A stretch of DNA of 64,000 nucleotides from contig NZ_JBBEYB010000013.1 of NCBI RefSeq assembly GCF_037482285.1, positions 1-64,000 of the forward strand. Reading direction: 5' to 3'. Positions 21,298 to 28,598 of this stretch are shown here, piece after piece. Source of the stretch: Aquabacterium sp029268225 (GTDB taxonomy: Bacteria > Pseudomonadota > Gammaproteobacteria > Burkholderiales > Burkholderiaceae_C). The stretch's first letter is position 1; every line of letters begins with the position of its first letter. Below the pieces are notes generated by a model. It had not been told where the DNA came from, ran no database searches, and was given only the letters and a program-made list of their open reading frames with translations. Position numbers and translations under genes: made by a program.

Positions 21298-21395
21298 AAG
21301 TTGGTGGTATCTCACTGTGTCTGAAGGTCCTCGGATGCAGTATCCTGCTTTGCCCCTCTTGTCATCGGAGGGATGGATCAACCTAGGGATATCAC

Positions 21396-22082
21396 ATGAA
21401 GTCTTCGTTCCGCCTGGCAGCACTCACGGCTGTCATCTCTGCTCCCATGTTGCTCAGCGGTTGCGCCACCGAGTCGTCTCAGGCCCTGGTCGTGCAGAAA
21501 ACCCAAGCAGCCACGCGTGTCTATGTCGGCGCCCGCGCACCCATCGCCGTCGGCAAGTTCGACAACCGCTCCAGCTTCATGCGTGGTGTGTTCTCAGACG
21601 GCACGGACCGCCTCGGCAGCCAGGCCAAGACCATCCTGATCAGCCACCTGCAGCAGACCAACCGCTTCAACGTGCTGGACCGCGACAACATGGCCGAGAT
21701 CAAGCAGGAAGCCAGCATCCAAGGTGCCGCACAGCAACTCAAGGGTGCCGATTTCGTGGTCACCGGTGATGTGACCGAGTTTGGTCGCAAGGAAGTGGGC
21801 GATCACCAGTTGTTCGGCATCCTGGGCAAGGGCAAGACCCAGGTGGCGTACGCCAAGGTCACCCTCAATGTGGTCAACACCCGCACCTCGGAAGTCGTTT
21901 ACTCGGTGCAAGGCGCTGGCGAATACCAACTGTCGAACCGCGAAGTGGTGGGTTTCGGCGGGACCGCCAGCTATGACTCCACCCTGAACGGCAAGGTGTT
22001 GGACTTGGCCATTCGCGAGGCGGTGGATCGCCTGGGTGAAGGCATCGATGCCGGCGCCTTCAAACCTGGCGCTGGTCGCTGA
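21396..22082 (+). CDS. CsgG/HfaB-like outer-membrane lipoprotein
   Basis: A 228-residue lipoprotein: signal peptide with lipobox LLSGC (Cys23), +2 Ala favouring outer-membrane sorting, then a CsgG-type domain (PIAVGKFDNRSSF, RLGSQAKTILISHLQQTNRFNVLDRDNM, QGAAQQLKGADFVVTGDVTEFG). CsgG proteins form ring-shaped outer-membrane secretion channels for curli. No curli genes are near, so the cargo here is unknown. It is the first gene of a three-lipoprotein operon with the DUF4810 and DUF799 genes, and the whole unit is bracketed by two identical terminator hairpins. Confidence 0.85.
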   Translation: MKSSFRLAALTAVISAPMLLSGCATESSQALVVQKTQAATRVYVGARAPIAVGKFDNRSSFMRGVFSDGTDRLGSQAKTILISHLQQTNRFNVLDRDNMAEIKQEASIQGAAQQLKGADFVVTGDVTEFGRKEVGDHQLFGILGKGKTQVAYAKVTLNVVNTRTSEVVYSVQGAGEYQLSNREVVGFGGTASYDSTLNGKVLDLAIREAVDRLGEGIDAGAFKPGAGR

Positions 22083-22096
22083 GCCACGGCGAAAGG

Positions 22097-22471
22097 ATGG
22101 TCATGATGCAACGACCCCTCGTCAAGGGGCTGGCCGCGCTTTGCCTGCTGGCCACACTGGCTGGCTGCGCTGGCCCCAAACAGCTCTACAGCTGGAACGG
22201 CTATCAACCCCAGGTGTACGCTCACCTGAAGAGCGATGGCAAATCGTCGCCCGAAGAGCAGATTCTGGATCTGGAGAAGGGCCTTCAGGAGGCGAACGCG
22301 AAAGGCGCCAAGGTCCCACCTGGCTATCACGCCCACCTGGGCTTGCTGTACCTCAACACAGGACGCACCGATCAGGCCGTGGCAGCGTGGAATCAGGAAA
22401 AGGCCTTGTTCCCTGAATCGGCGAAGTACATCGACTTCCTGATCAACAACATGAAGAAGAATCGGAGCTGA
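22097..22471 (+). CDS. DUF4810 family lipoprotein
   Basis: A 124-residue lipoprotein with signal peptide and lipobox LAGC (Cys24), followed by the family motif LYSWNGYQPQVYAHL and a helical part resembling a single TPR (PPGYHAHLGLLYLNTGRTDQAVAAWNQEKALFPES). DUF4810 proteins have no known function. The gene lies 14 bases after the CsgG-like gene with GAAAGGATGG upstream of the ATG, and two bases before the next gene. The association suggests a subunit of an envelope complex. Confidence 0.82.
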   Translation: MVMMQRPLVKGLAALCLLATLAGCAGPKQLYSWNGYQPQVYAHLKSDGKSSPEEQILDLEKGLQEANAKGAKVPPGYHAHLGLLYLNTGRTDQAVAAWNQEKALFPESAKYIDFLINNMKKNRS

Positions 22472-22473
22472 TC

Positions 22474-23145
22474 GTGGGTGCCACCTTTCAACGCGCCATG
22501 CTGGCCGCAACCGCTGCCGCAACCGCCTTGCTGACCGGCTGTGCGGCCCCTGTCAAAACCGACTACAGCGCCTTCCGGGCGGCCAAGCCCGCATCGATTC
22601 TGGTGCTGCCCCCCTTGAACGACAGCACGGATGTCAATGCGACGTTCAGCATGCTGGCTCAGTCAACCTACCCGCTGGCCGAAAGCGGCTACTACGTGAT
22701 GCCCGTGACGCTGGTGAACGAAACGTTTCACCAGAATGGCCTGACCATGCCTGCAGACATGCACGAGGTGCCTGCCGCCAAGCTCAAGGAAATCTTCGGT
22801 GCGGACGCTGCGCTTTACATGAAGGTGACACGCTACGGCAGCACCTATACCGTGCTCAGTAGCGCTGCGATCGTGAGTGCCGAGGCTCGTCTGGTGGACT
22901 TGGCCACTGGCACGCTGCTCTGGAGCGGCCGGGCCACAGCGTCCAACGATGAAGGCAACAACAACAGCGGCGGCCTGGCCGGCATGCTGGTTGCTGCCAT
23001 CGTCAAGCAGATCATGAACAACGTGACGGATGCATCCCACAATGTGGCGGGCATCACCAGTTCGCGTCTGCTGTCGGCGGGTATGCCCAATGGCTTGCTT
23101 TACGGACCTCGGTCACCGCTGTACGGCAAGGACGGCGGGAACTGA
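22474..23145 (+). CDS. DUF799 (GNA1162-like) lipoprotein
   Basis: A 223-residue lipoprotein with lipobox LLTGC (Cys23) and the DUF799/GNA1162 signature KPASILVLPPLNDSTDVNATFSMLAQ and PLAESGYYVMPVTLVNETFHQNGLTMP. The Neisseria homologue GNA1162 is a surface-associated lipoprotein with a fold related to the TolB N-terminal or CsgG-like domain. It uses a GTG start at 22474 behind CGGAGC that overlaps the end of the upstream gene. An ATG at 22498 is possible but would shorten the signal peptide. It is the last gene of the trio and is followed by a strong terminator. Confidence 0.85.
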   Translation: MGATFQRAMLAATAAATALLTGCAAPVKTDYSAFRAAKPASILVLPPLNDSTDVNATFSMLAQSTYPLAESGYYVMPVTLVNETFHQNGLTMPADMHEVPAAKLKEIFGADAALYMKVTRYGSTYTVLSSAAIVSAEARLVDLATGTLLWSGRATASNDEGNNNSGGLAGMLVAAIVKQIMNNVTDASHNVAGITSSRLLSAGMPNGLLYGPRSPLYGKDGGN

Positions 23146-23199
23146 GCTTGGAGAGTGGAGAGGGTGCGCCTGAGGCAAGCACCTCTCTCTGATGTGAGC

Positions 23200-23225
23200 A
23201 CGGCGCCCCGCGGGGCGCCGTTTTT
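23200..23225 (+). terminator. terminator after the lipoprotein operon
   Basis: The same 22-base palindrome as after glcB (ACGGCGCCCCG and its complement), here followed by TTTTT, making a convincing intrinsic terminator for the csgG-like operon. The alpha/beta hydrolase gene converges from the other side. Confidence 0.8.
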
Positions 23226-23285
23226 CATGGTGCCCACGTTGGCCTGACCGACGCGGTCTGGCTCACGCCATGCGCCTGATACGGA

Positions 23286-24230
23286 TCACGGCACGAGGAA
23301 GGCCTGCACGGCGGCCACGGTCTGCTCCGGGTCCTCTTCATGCGGCACATGCCCCAGCGCGTCGAACATCACGAGGCGACTGCCGGCGATGTCACGCTGG
23401 AAACGCAAGGCGTTGTCCGGCGGGATCAGGCGGTCTTGGCCGCCCCAGAGGATGAGCGTGGGCTGGCGGACCTGCGGGATCTGCGCGGTGAACTCACCAC
23501 TGGGGCTCTGGCGAAAGCGTTCGACCAATGCGCTGCGGTTGCCGGAGTGCAGGGTGAGCTCTTGATAGCGGTCGACCAGTTCGGGGGTCACCTTGGACGG
23601 GTCGCCGTAAACGTTGCGCACGCTCGACTCGATCATGCGGCGCGGCAGGGTGTGCTCCATCATGGGCCGCAGGGCCGGGATCTGTGCGATCTTGAAGCCG
23701 ATTGGCATGGAAGCCGGATCGAAGGGGTAGCCAGCCGCATCGACCAGCACCAGCTTGCTGACGCGCTGGGGATGGTCCACCGCGATCTTCCAGGCCAGGT
23801 TGCCTCCGAAGGAGTTGCCCGCCAGCACAGCCTGCTGCACGCCCAACTGGTCGAGCAAGGCGATGACGAAGCTCACGTAGCGGGTGAGGCGGTAGTCGCC
23901 ATCGGGCATGGGGCCGGTGAGGCCGAAGCCAGGCAGGTCCATGCGGATGACGCGGCGCTGGCCTTTGAGGGCCTCCGTCCAGCCGTCCCAGGTGTGCAGG
24001 CTGGCCGAGGTACCGTGCAGCAGCACGATGGGCTGTGGGTCGGTGCGGGGGCCCTCGTCGCGCAGGTGCACCTGCATGCCTTGCAAGGGCATGAACTGCG
24101 AGGGCGGTGGGGCCCAGCGTGCGGTGAGGGTTTCGACCGGGCGGTCGGGCGCCCAACTCAGGGCCAGGCCCACGCCCGTGACGGCCACCAGCGCCAGCAG
24201 CACCCCGGCTGCGATCTTGCCTGCACGCAT
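23286..24230 (-). CDS. alpha/beta fold hydrolase, membrane-anchored or exported
   Basis: A 314-residue serine hydrolase. An N-terminal hydrophobic segment (AAGVLLALVAVTGVGLALSW) is a signal anchor or signal peptide. The fold shows oxyanion HG in LLHGTSASLHTW, the nucleophile elbow GNSFGG (Ser140), the acid in WGGQDRLIPP and His in ALGHVPHEEDP. The substrate is unknown; the family includes lipases and ring-cleavage hydrolases. The ATG at 24230 has AGGGAGCGAGGA upstream and is preferred over an ATG 30 bases earlier. It is separated from the phosphatase gene by 117 bases containing two GC palindromes. Confidence 0.85.
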   Translation of the reverse strand: MRAGKIAAGVLLALVAVTGVGLALSWAPDRPVETLTARWAPPPSQFMPLQGMQVHLRDEGPRTDPQPIVLLHGTSASLHTWDGWTEALKGQRRVIRMDLPGFGLTGPMPDGDYRLTRYVSFVIALLDQLGVQQAVLAGNSFGGNLAWKIAVDHPQRVSKLVLVDAAGYPFDPASMPIGFKIAQIPALRPMMEHTLPRRMIESSVRNVYGDPSKVTPELVDRYQELTLHSGNRSALVERFRQSPSGEFTAQIPQVRQPTLILWGGQDRLIPPDNALRFQRDIAGSRLVMFDALGHVPHEEDPEQTVAAVQAFLVP

Positions 24231-24279
24231 GTCCTCGCTCCCTTTTTGTGAAGCGGCCATCTTGGCACGCGTCAGCGCC

Positions 24280-24307
24280 GGGAGCCGTGGCTCCCCCGCA
24301 GGCGGGG
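24280..24307. repeat. two adjacent GC-rich palindromes
   Basis: GGGAGCC-GT-GGCTCCC (24280-24295) overlaps CCCCGC-AG-GCGGGG (24294-24307) in the gap between the histidine phosphatase and hydrolase genes. It could act as a terminator-like or mRNA-stabilising hairpin on the minus strand. No T-tract is present. Confidence 0.4.
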
Positions 24308-24347
24308 CAGGGCCACCCCACGAATCAAGGGCGATTCAGCGATCAGT

Positions 24348-25040
24348 TCAACGGTAGGTCAGCAGACCCGGCTCGCCACCTTCCAGATGTGCGTGCTCGT
24401 TGACCGACACCAGGTGCAGGCCATCGCGACCGCTGACGATCTTGGTGATGCCGGTGTTGGCCAGCGTCCAGTTGATGGTGAAGGCTTGGGCGTCGCTCAG
24501 ACCCAGCAGGTGCGCACACATGACACTGATGGTGCCGCCCGAGGTGAAGACCACGGACTGCCCTTTCGGCGGCGTGGCCTGCACCAACTCGTCCAGCGCT
24601 GTGACGCAGCGCAGCTTGAAGACGGACCAGGGCTCGGCGTACTCGTCGTCGTGGTTGCCGCCCACCCAGCGGCTCACCGCGTCCTGAAAGAACTTCTGGA
24701 AAGCCCGGCGTGGATCGCCACTGGCGGCCATGTCGGCCATCATCACGGCCTTGCGGGCGTAGCGGGGCTCGGCCACTTCGATGACGTTCTCGTGATCGAA
24801 CTCGTTGACGCCAGGCAGGGTCTGCACCGGCAGGCTCACCCCGAGTGCGGCGAGGGCGCCCGCAGCGGTCTCGCGGTGGCGCTGCATGGTGCCGCTGAAC
24901 ACGACATCGGGCCGCACCCCACGCGCCCGCAACGCCCGGCCGACCACGCCGGACTGCTGGTGGCCCAGCGGCGAGAGCGCGTCGTAGTTGTCACTGCCAA
25001 ACGAGGCCTGGCCGTGGCGCACGAGGTAGATGGCGCCCAT
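24348..25040 (-). CDS. histidine phosphatase (phosphoglycerate mutase-like) family protein
   Basis: A 230-residue cytosolic protein with the catalytic LVRHGQASFGSDNYDALSPLG motif at the N-terminus (His9 forms the phospho-intermediate), SGTMQRHRETA, and the second His segment VFTSGGTISVM, in which the usual HGG is SGG. The altered second motif leaves catalysis uncertain. It starts one base after the stop of the acyl-CoA dehydrogenase gene, so the two are surely co-transcribed and may act on a shared acyl-CoA or phosphate metabolism. Confidence 0.85.
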   Translation of the reverse strand: MGAIYLVRHGQASFGSDNYDALSPLGHQQSGVVGRALRARGVRPDVVFSGTMQRHRETAAGALAALGVSLPVQTLPGVNEFDHENVIEVAEPRYARKAVMMADMAASGDPRRAFQKFFQDAVSRWVGGNHDDEYAEPWSVFKLRCVTALDELVQATPPKGQSVVFTSGGTISVMCAHLLGLSDAQAFTINWTLANTGITKIVSGRDGLHLVSVNEHAHLEGGEPGLLTYR

Positions 25041-25041
25041 C

Positions 25042-26274
25042 TCAGTGCTTGACCCCGTACTTCTTGAGTTCCAGACGGGCGATCATGCCCTTGTGGACCT
25101 CGTCCGGACCGTCCGCCAGGCGCAACGAGCGGGCCTGGTTGAAGAACATCGTCAGCGGGGTGTCGTGCGAGACGCCGGCGCCGCCGTGGATCTGGATGGC
25201 GAAGTCCACCACGTTTTGCAGCATCGTGGGTGCGACCACCTTGATGGCCGACACGTCGGTCAGCGCGCTCATCACGCCCAGGGTGTCGATCTTCCAGGCG
25301 GCTTGCAGGGTCAGCAGGCGAGCCTGGTCGATGGCGACGCGGCACTCGGCCAGGCGTTCGCGGTTGCCGCCCAGGTTGATCAGGGGCTTGCCGAACGCGG
25401 TGCGCTGCAGGCCGCGCTGGATCGCCAGCTCCAGCGACTTTTCGGCGGCGCCAATGCAGCGCATGCAGTGGTGGATGCGGCCGGGGCCGAGGCGCCCCTG
25501 GGCGATCTCGAAGCCGCGGCCGGGGCCGGAGATGAAGTTGCCAATGGGCACGCGCACGTTGTGGAAGTGGACCTCGCCGTGGCCGTGGGGTTCGTCGTAC
25601 TCGCCGAACACGGGCAGCATGCGCTTGATCTCGACGCCCGGGGTGTCCATGGGCACCAGCACCATGGAGTGCTGGTGGTGGCGGTCCTTGCTCTCGTCGG
25701 GCGTCAGGGCCATGAAGATGCCGATCTTGCAACGCGGATCGCCCACGCCGGACGACCACCACTTCTTGCCGTTCAGGACGATGTGGTCGCCGTCGATCAC
25801 AGCGGTCGCGGCCATGTTAGTGGCATCGGACGAGGCCACATCGGGCTCGGTCATGAAGAAGACAGAACGGATCTCGCCGGCCAGCAGGGGCTTGAGCCAT
25901 TTCTCTTTCTGCTCGGCGTTGCCGTACTTCCAGATCACCTCCATGTTGCCGGAGTCGGGCGCGTTGCAGTTGAAGATCTCGGGCGCCATCATGGAGCGGC
26001 CGGTTTGTTCGGCACTGAAGGCGTAGTCGAGCACGCTCAGGCCCGCGCCCAGTTCGGCATCGGGCAGGAAGAGGTTCCACAGGCCTTCTTCGCGGGCCTT
26101 GGCCTTGAGGGCTTCGACGCGCGGCGGGATCTGCCATTCGGTCCATTCACCGCCGTGGCGGCGCTTGAGGATGCCGGCCCAGTGCTCGGCCTCAATGGGC
26201 GCAATGTGTGTGTCGATGAAAGACCGCACACGTTGGGCGGTCTGGGCTGCGCGTTCACTGGGCTGGAAGTCCAT
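25042..26274 (-). CDS. acyl-CoA dehydrogenase
   Basis: An FAD enzyme that introduces an alpha,beta double bond into an acyl-CoA; electrons go to ETF. The 410-residue product has FFMTEPDVASSDATNMAATAVIDGDHIVLNGKKWWSSG (FAD/substrate loop) and the C-terminal QIHGGAGVSHDTPLTMFFNQARSLRLADGPDEVH. This is the subfamily of roughly 400-residue dehydrogenases near ACAD10/11-like enzymes with uncertain chain specificity. AGGAGAC precedes the ATG. Downstream the histidine phosphatase gene follows after one base, and upstream lies a LysR gene on the same strand. Confidence 0.92.
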   Translation of the reverse strand: MDFQPSERAAQTAQRVRSFIDTHIAPIEAEHWAGILKRRHGGEWTEWQIPPRVEALKAKAREEGLWNLFLPDAELGAGLSVLDYAFSAEQTGRSMMAPEIFNCNAPDSGNMEVIWKYGNAEQKEKWLKPLLAGEIRSVFFMTEPDVASSDATNMAATAVIDGDHIVLNGKKWWSSGVGDPRCKIGIFMALTPDESKDRHHQHSMVLVPMDTPGVEIKRMLPVFGEYDEPHGHGEVHFHNVRVPIGNFISGPGRGFEIAQGRLGPGRIHHCMRCIGAAEKSLELAIQRGLQRTAFGKPLINLGGNRERLAECRVAIDQARLLTLQAAWKIDTLGVMSALTDVSAIKVVAPTMLQNVVDFAIQIHGGAGVSHDTPLTMFFNQARSLRLADGPDEVHKGMIARLELKKYGVKH

Positions 26275-26331
26275 GGCTGTCTCCTGAGGTCTGGGAAACG
26301 ATGCTACGCCGCCCCAGGCTGTGCATCAAAT

Positions 26332-26345
26332 GATGAATTTTCATC
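26332..26345. promoter_or_regulatory. palindrome upstream of the acyl-CoA dehydrogenase gene
   Basis: GATGAA-TT-TTCATC is a perfect palindrome overlapping the stop codon of the LysR gene and about 60 bases upstream of the acyl-CoA dehydrogenase start. It could be an operator for the adjacent LysR protein; this is inference from position only. Confidence 0.3.
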
Positions 26346-27279
26346 GCAAGTCATGCACATCACGCATGGCCTGGCAGGCCGCCTCGCCCACACAGGTGCG
26401 CATCCAGCGGTGCACTGGGTCGCCCTCGCGGTCGGCATGCCAGTACATCCAGATGCCCATGGGCGGGATGGGTGCCTGCAGTTCGCGCAGCACCAGCGGC
26501 AGGCCACGCGTCAGGCCTTCGGCGTAAGTACGTGGCAAGGTCAGCAAGGCGCTGCTGTGGGCGACGACGTTGGCGGCGGCGAAGTAATGCTGGCAGCGCA
26601 GGATGACTTCGCGCGGGCCGCGGCCCAGGCCGGCCCACACCGGCTGCAAGGGGTCGGGGCGCTCGGGTTGCAGGGCCACCATCACGTGCTGGCAGGCAAA
26701 GTAATCGTCCAGGCTGACGGGGCCGCCGGCCAGCGGGTGGTCGGCGTGCATCAACACGGCCAGGGTTTCGTCGGCCAGGTGCTCGCCGCGGATGCGCGGA
26801 CCCACCCGGCGCTGACGGTCGATCACCAGGTCCACCTCGCCAAGGGTGAGGGTACGCTCCAGCGCGTCGCGGGGCACGCGCACGCTGGTCAGGCTCACGC
26901 GGGGGGCTTCCAGCGCCAGCCGCGCGATCAGGGGCGGCAAGGCAATGGCTTCGAGCACGTCGCGCATGCCCACGCGCAGGGTCATGTCCAGGGTGGCGGG
27001 CTCGAAGCTGTCGGCCTGCGCCATCAGGGACTGCAGGCCGCGCAGGTGGGCCTGCACCTCCCCGATCACGCGGCGCGTCAGCTCGGTGGGCACCATGCTG
27101 TTGCCCTGGCGCACGAAGAGCGGGTCGCCCCACAGGCGACGCAAGCGGGCCAGGGCGTGGCTGACGGCGGGCTGGCTGAGGTGCAGGTGGCGCGCCGCGC
27201 CCGAGATGCCGCCATGCTCATACACGGCATCCATGACGCGGAACAGATTGAGATCGAGGCGAGTGAAAGGAAGGGCCAT
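26341..27279 (-). CDS. LysR family transcriptional regulator upstream of acyl-CoA dehydrogenase
   Basis: A 312-residue LTTR whose N-terminus (LDLNLFRVMDAVYEHGGISGAARHLHLSQPAVSHALARLRRLWGDPLFVRQGNSMVPT) is of the NodD/LinR-like LysR group. The remainder is the effector-binding domain. I start at ATG 27279; an open extension to 27570 is not family-like. It precedes the acyl-CoA dehydrogenase gene by 66 bases in the same direction and probably controls it. It is also divergent from corA. Confidence 0.88.
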   Translation of the reverse strand: MALPFTRLDLNLFRVMDAVYEHGGISGAARHLHLSQPAVSHALARLRRLWGDPLFVRQGNSMVPTELTRRVIGEVQAHLRGLQSLMAQADSFEPATLDMTLRVGMRDVLEAIALPPLIARLALEAPRVSLTSVRVPRDALERTLTLGEVDLVIDRQRRVGPRIRGEHLADETLAVLMHADHPLAGGPVSLDDYFACQHVMVALQPERPDPLQPVWAGLGRGPREVILRCQHYFAAANVVAHSSALLTLPRTYAEGLTRGLPLVLRELQAPIPPMGIWMYWHADREGDPVHRWMRTCVGEAACQAMRDVHDLR

Positions 27280-27385
27280 GGCCGTGACCTTACACCGCCC
27301 ACTCCCATCACACCGCGACCACAGGGCGGACTTTTTTGGTGCATTGCAACACCCGCAAGGCAGAACGGCGCGCGATAATGGCGCG

Positions 27386-27481
27386 ATGGCCGATTTCATC
27401 GGCGCTTTGGAGCAATCACCTTGGACAGTCCCCATCGGTGACCGCCCACTCCAGCCACCTGGCCGCCCTGCCCTGCCCTGA
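27386..27481 (+). CDS. possible proline-rich leader peptide upstream of corA
   Basis: A 31-codon frame starting MADFIGALEQSPW, with seven prolines in its last twenty residues. It lies in the 358-base stretch 27280-27637 that otherwise shows no gene. A GATAAT hexamer ends 6 bases before its ATG, which would make it leaderless if used as a -10. Proline-rich leader peptides control some magnesium transporter genes (mgtL, mgtP, corL in Salmonella), which motivates the call. Coding is unproven and no ribosome site is visible. Confidence 0.22.
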   Translation: MADFIGALEQSPWTVPIGDRPLQPPGRPALP

Positions 27482-27637
27482 ACAGGACGCGGCGTCGGGT
27501 GCGGCCCGTCGGGCTGCCTCAGGCAGCATCTCGATGCGGGCCTCGCGGGAGGGGGCGGCAACCTTGACACCCCCTATCCCTCGACCTGCGAGCGTGCACG
27601 CCCTTGAGCGCCGTGCCGCCCCTGTGCTGGAGTTCCC

Positions 27638-28597
27638 ATGCTCAACGTGTTCACGCTGGCCAACGGCCGGCTGTTTCAGGAAGAAATCGACAGCCTCGAC
27701 GGGCTGACCACCGCCCGCCCGGTCTGGGTCGACCTGGAAGACCCGTCGCCGGAAGAAAAGAGCTGGATCGCCGTGAAGTTCGGCCTCGTGATCCCGGCCG
27801 ACATCATCGACGACGACCTGGAAGAATCGGCCCGCTTCTATGAAGAAGACGGCGCGATCCACATCCGTTCCGACTTTTTGATCGACGATGACGAAGCCCC
27901 GCGCAACGTGCGGGTGGCCTTCATCCTCCACGACAACGTGCTGTTTTCGGTTCACCGTGAAGACCTGCCGGTGTTCCGCCTGCTGCGCATGCGCGCGCGC
28001 CGCATCCCCGCCCTGATCGAGGACGCCAAGGACGTGCTGCTCAAGCTGTACGACGCCGATGCGGAGTACTCGGCCGACACGCTGGAGGGCATCTACGATG
28101 ATCTGGAAAAGGTCAGTCGCCGCGTGCTGAAAGACGAGGTGCACGACCAGGCCGCCGGCGAGGCGCTGGCGGCGATTGCACGCCAGGAAGACTTGAATGG
28201 GCGCATCCGCCGCAATGTGATGGACACGCGCCGCGCGGTGAGCTTCATGATGCGCGCGCGCATGCTCAACGCCGACCAGTTCGAGGAAGCCCGCCAGATC
28301 CTGCGCGACATCGACTCGCTCGACAGCCACACGGCCTTCCTGTTCGACAAGATCAACTTCCTGATGGACGCCACGGTCGGTTTCATCAACATCAACCAGA
28401 ACAAGATCATCAAGATCTTCTCGGTGGCTTCGGTGGCATTGCTGCCACCCACACTGATCGCCAGCATCTACGGCATGAACTTCCAGTACATGCCCGAGCT
28501 GAGCCAGAAGTGGGGCTACCCCCTGGCGCTGTGCCTGATGCTGCTGTCCATCGTGACGCCGTTCTGGTTCTTCCGTCGCAAAGGCTGGTTGAAATAA
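27638..28597 (+). CDS. corA: CorA family magnesium/cobalt transporter
   Basis: A pentameric inner-membrane Mg2+ channel. The 319-residue product has the long charged cytoplasmic funnel, then two C-terminal membrane helices with the selectivity signature YGMNFQYMPE (Gly-Met-Asn at 279-281) and a basic tail FRRKGWLK. The GTGCTGGAGTTCCC upstream supplies a GGAG site. A GTG-start MFS gene follows after one base. The long upstream region could hold regulatory RNA (see 27386-27481). Confidence 0.95.
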   Translation: MLNVFTLANGRLFQEEIDSLDGLTTARPVWVDLEDPSPEEKSWIAVKFGLVIPADIIDDDLEESARFYEEDGAIHIRSDFLIDDDEAPRNVRVAFILHDNVLFSVHREDLPVFRLLRMRARRIPALIEDAKDVLLKLYDADAEYSADTLEGIYDDLEKVSRRVLKDEVHDQAAGEALAAIARQEDLNGRIRRNVMDTRRAVSFMMRARMLNADQFEEARQILRDIDSLDSHTAFLFDKINFLMDATVGFININQNKIIKIFSVASVALLPPTLIASIYGMNFQYMPELSQKWGYPLALCLMLLSIVTPFWFFRRKGWLK

Positions 28598-28598
28598 G

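Noticed and set aside
25030..27378. A 782-codon open frame opposite acyl-CoA dehydrogenase and the LysR gene
   Set aside because: Shadow frame of two conserved genes with no family resemblance.
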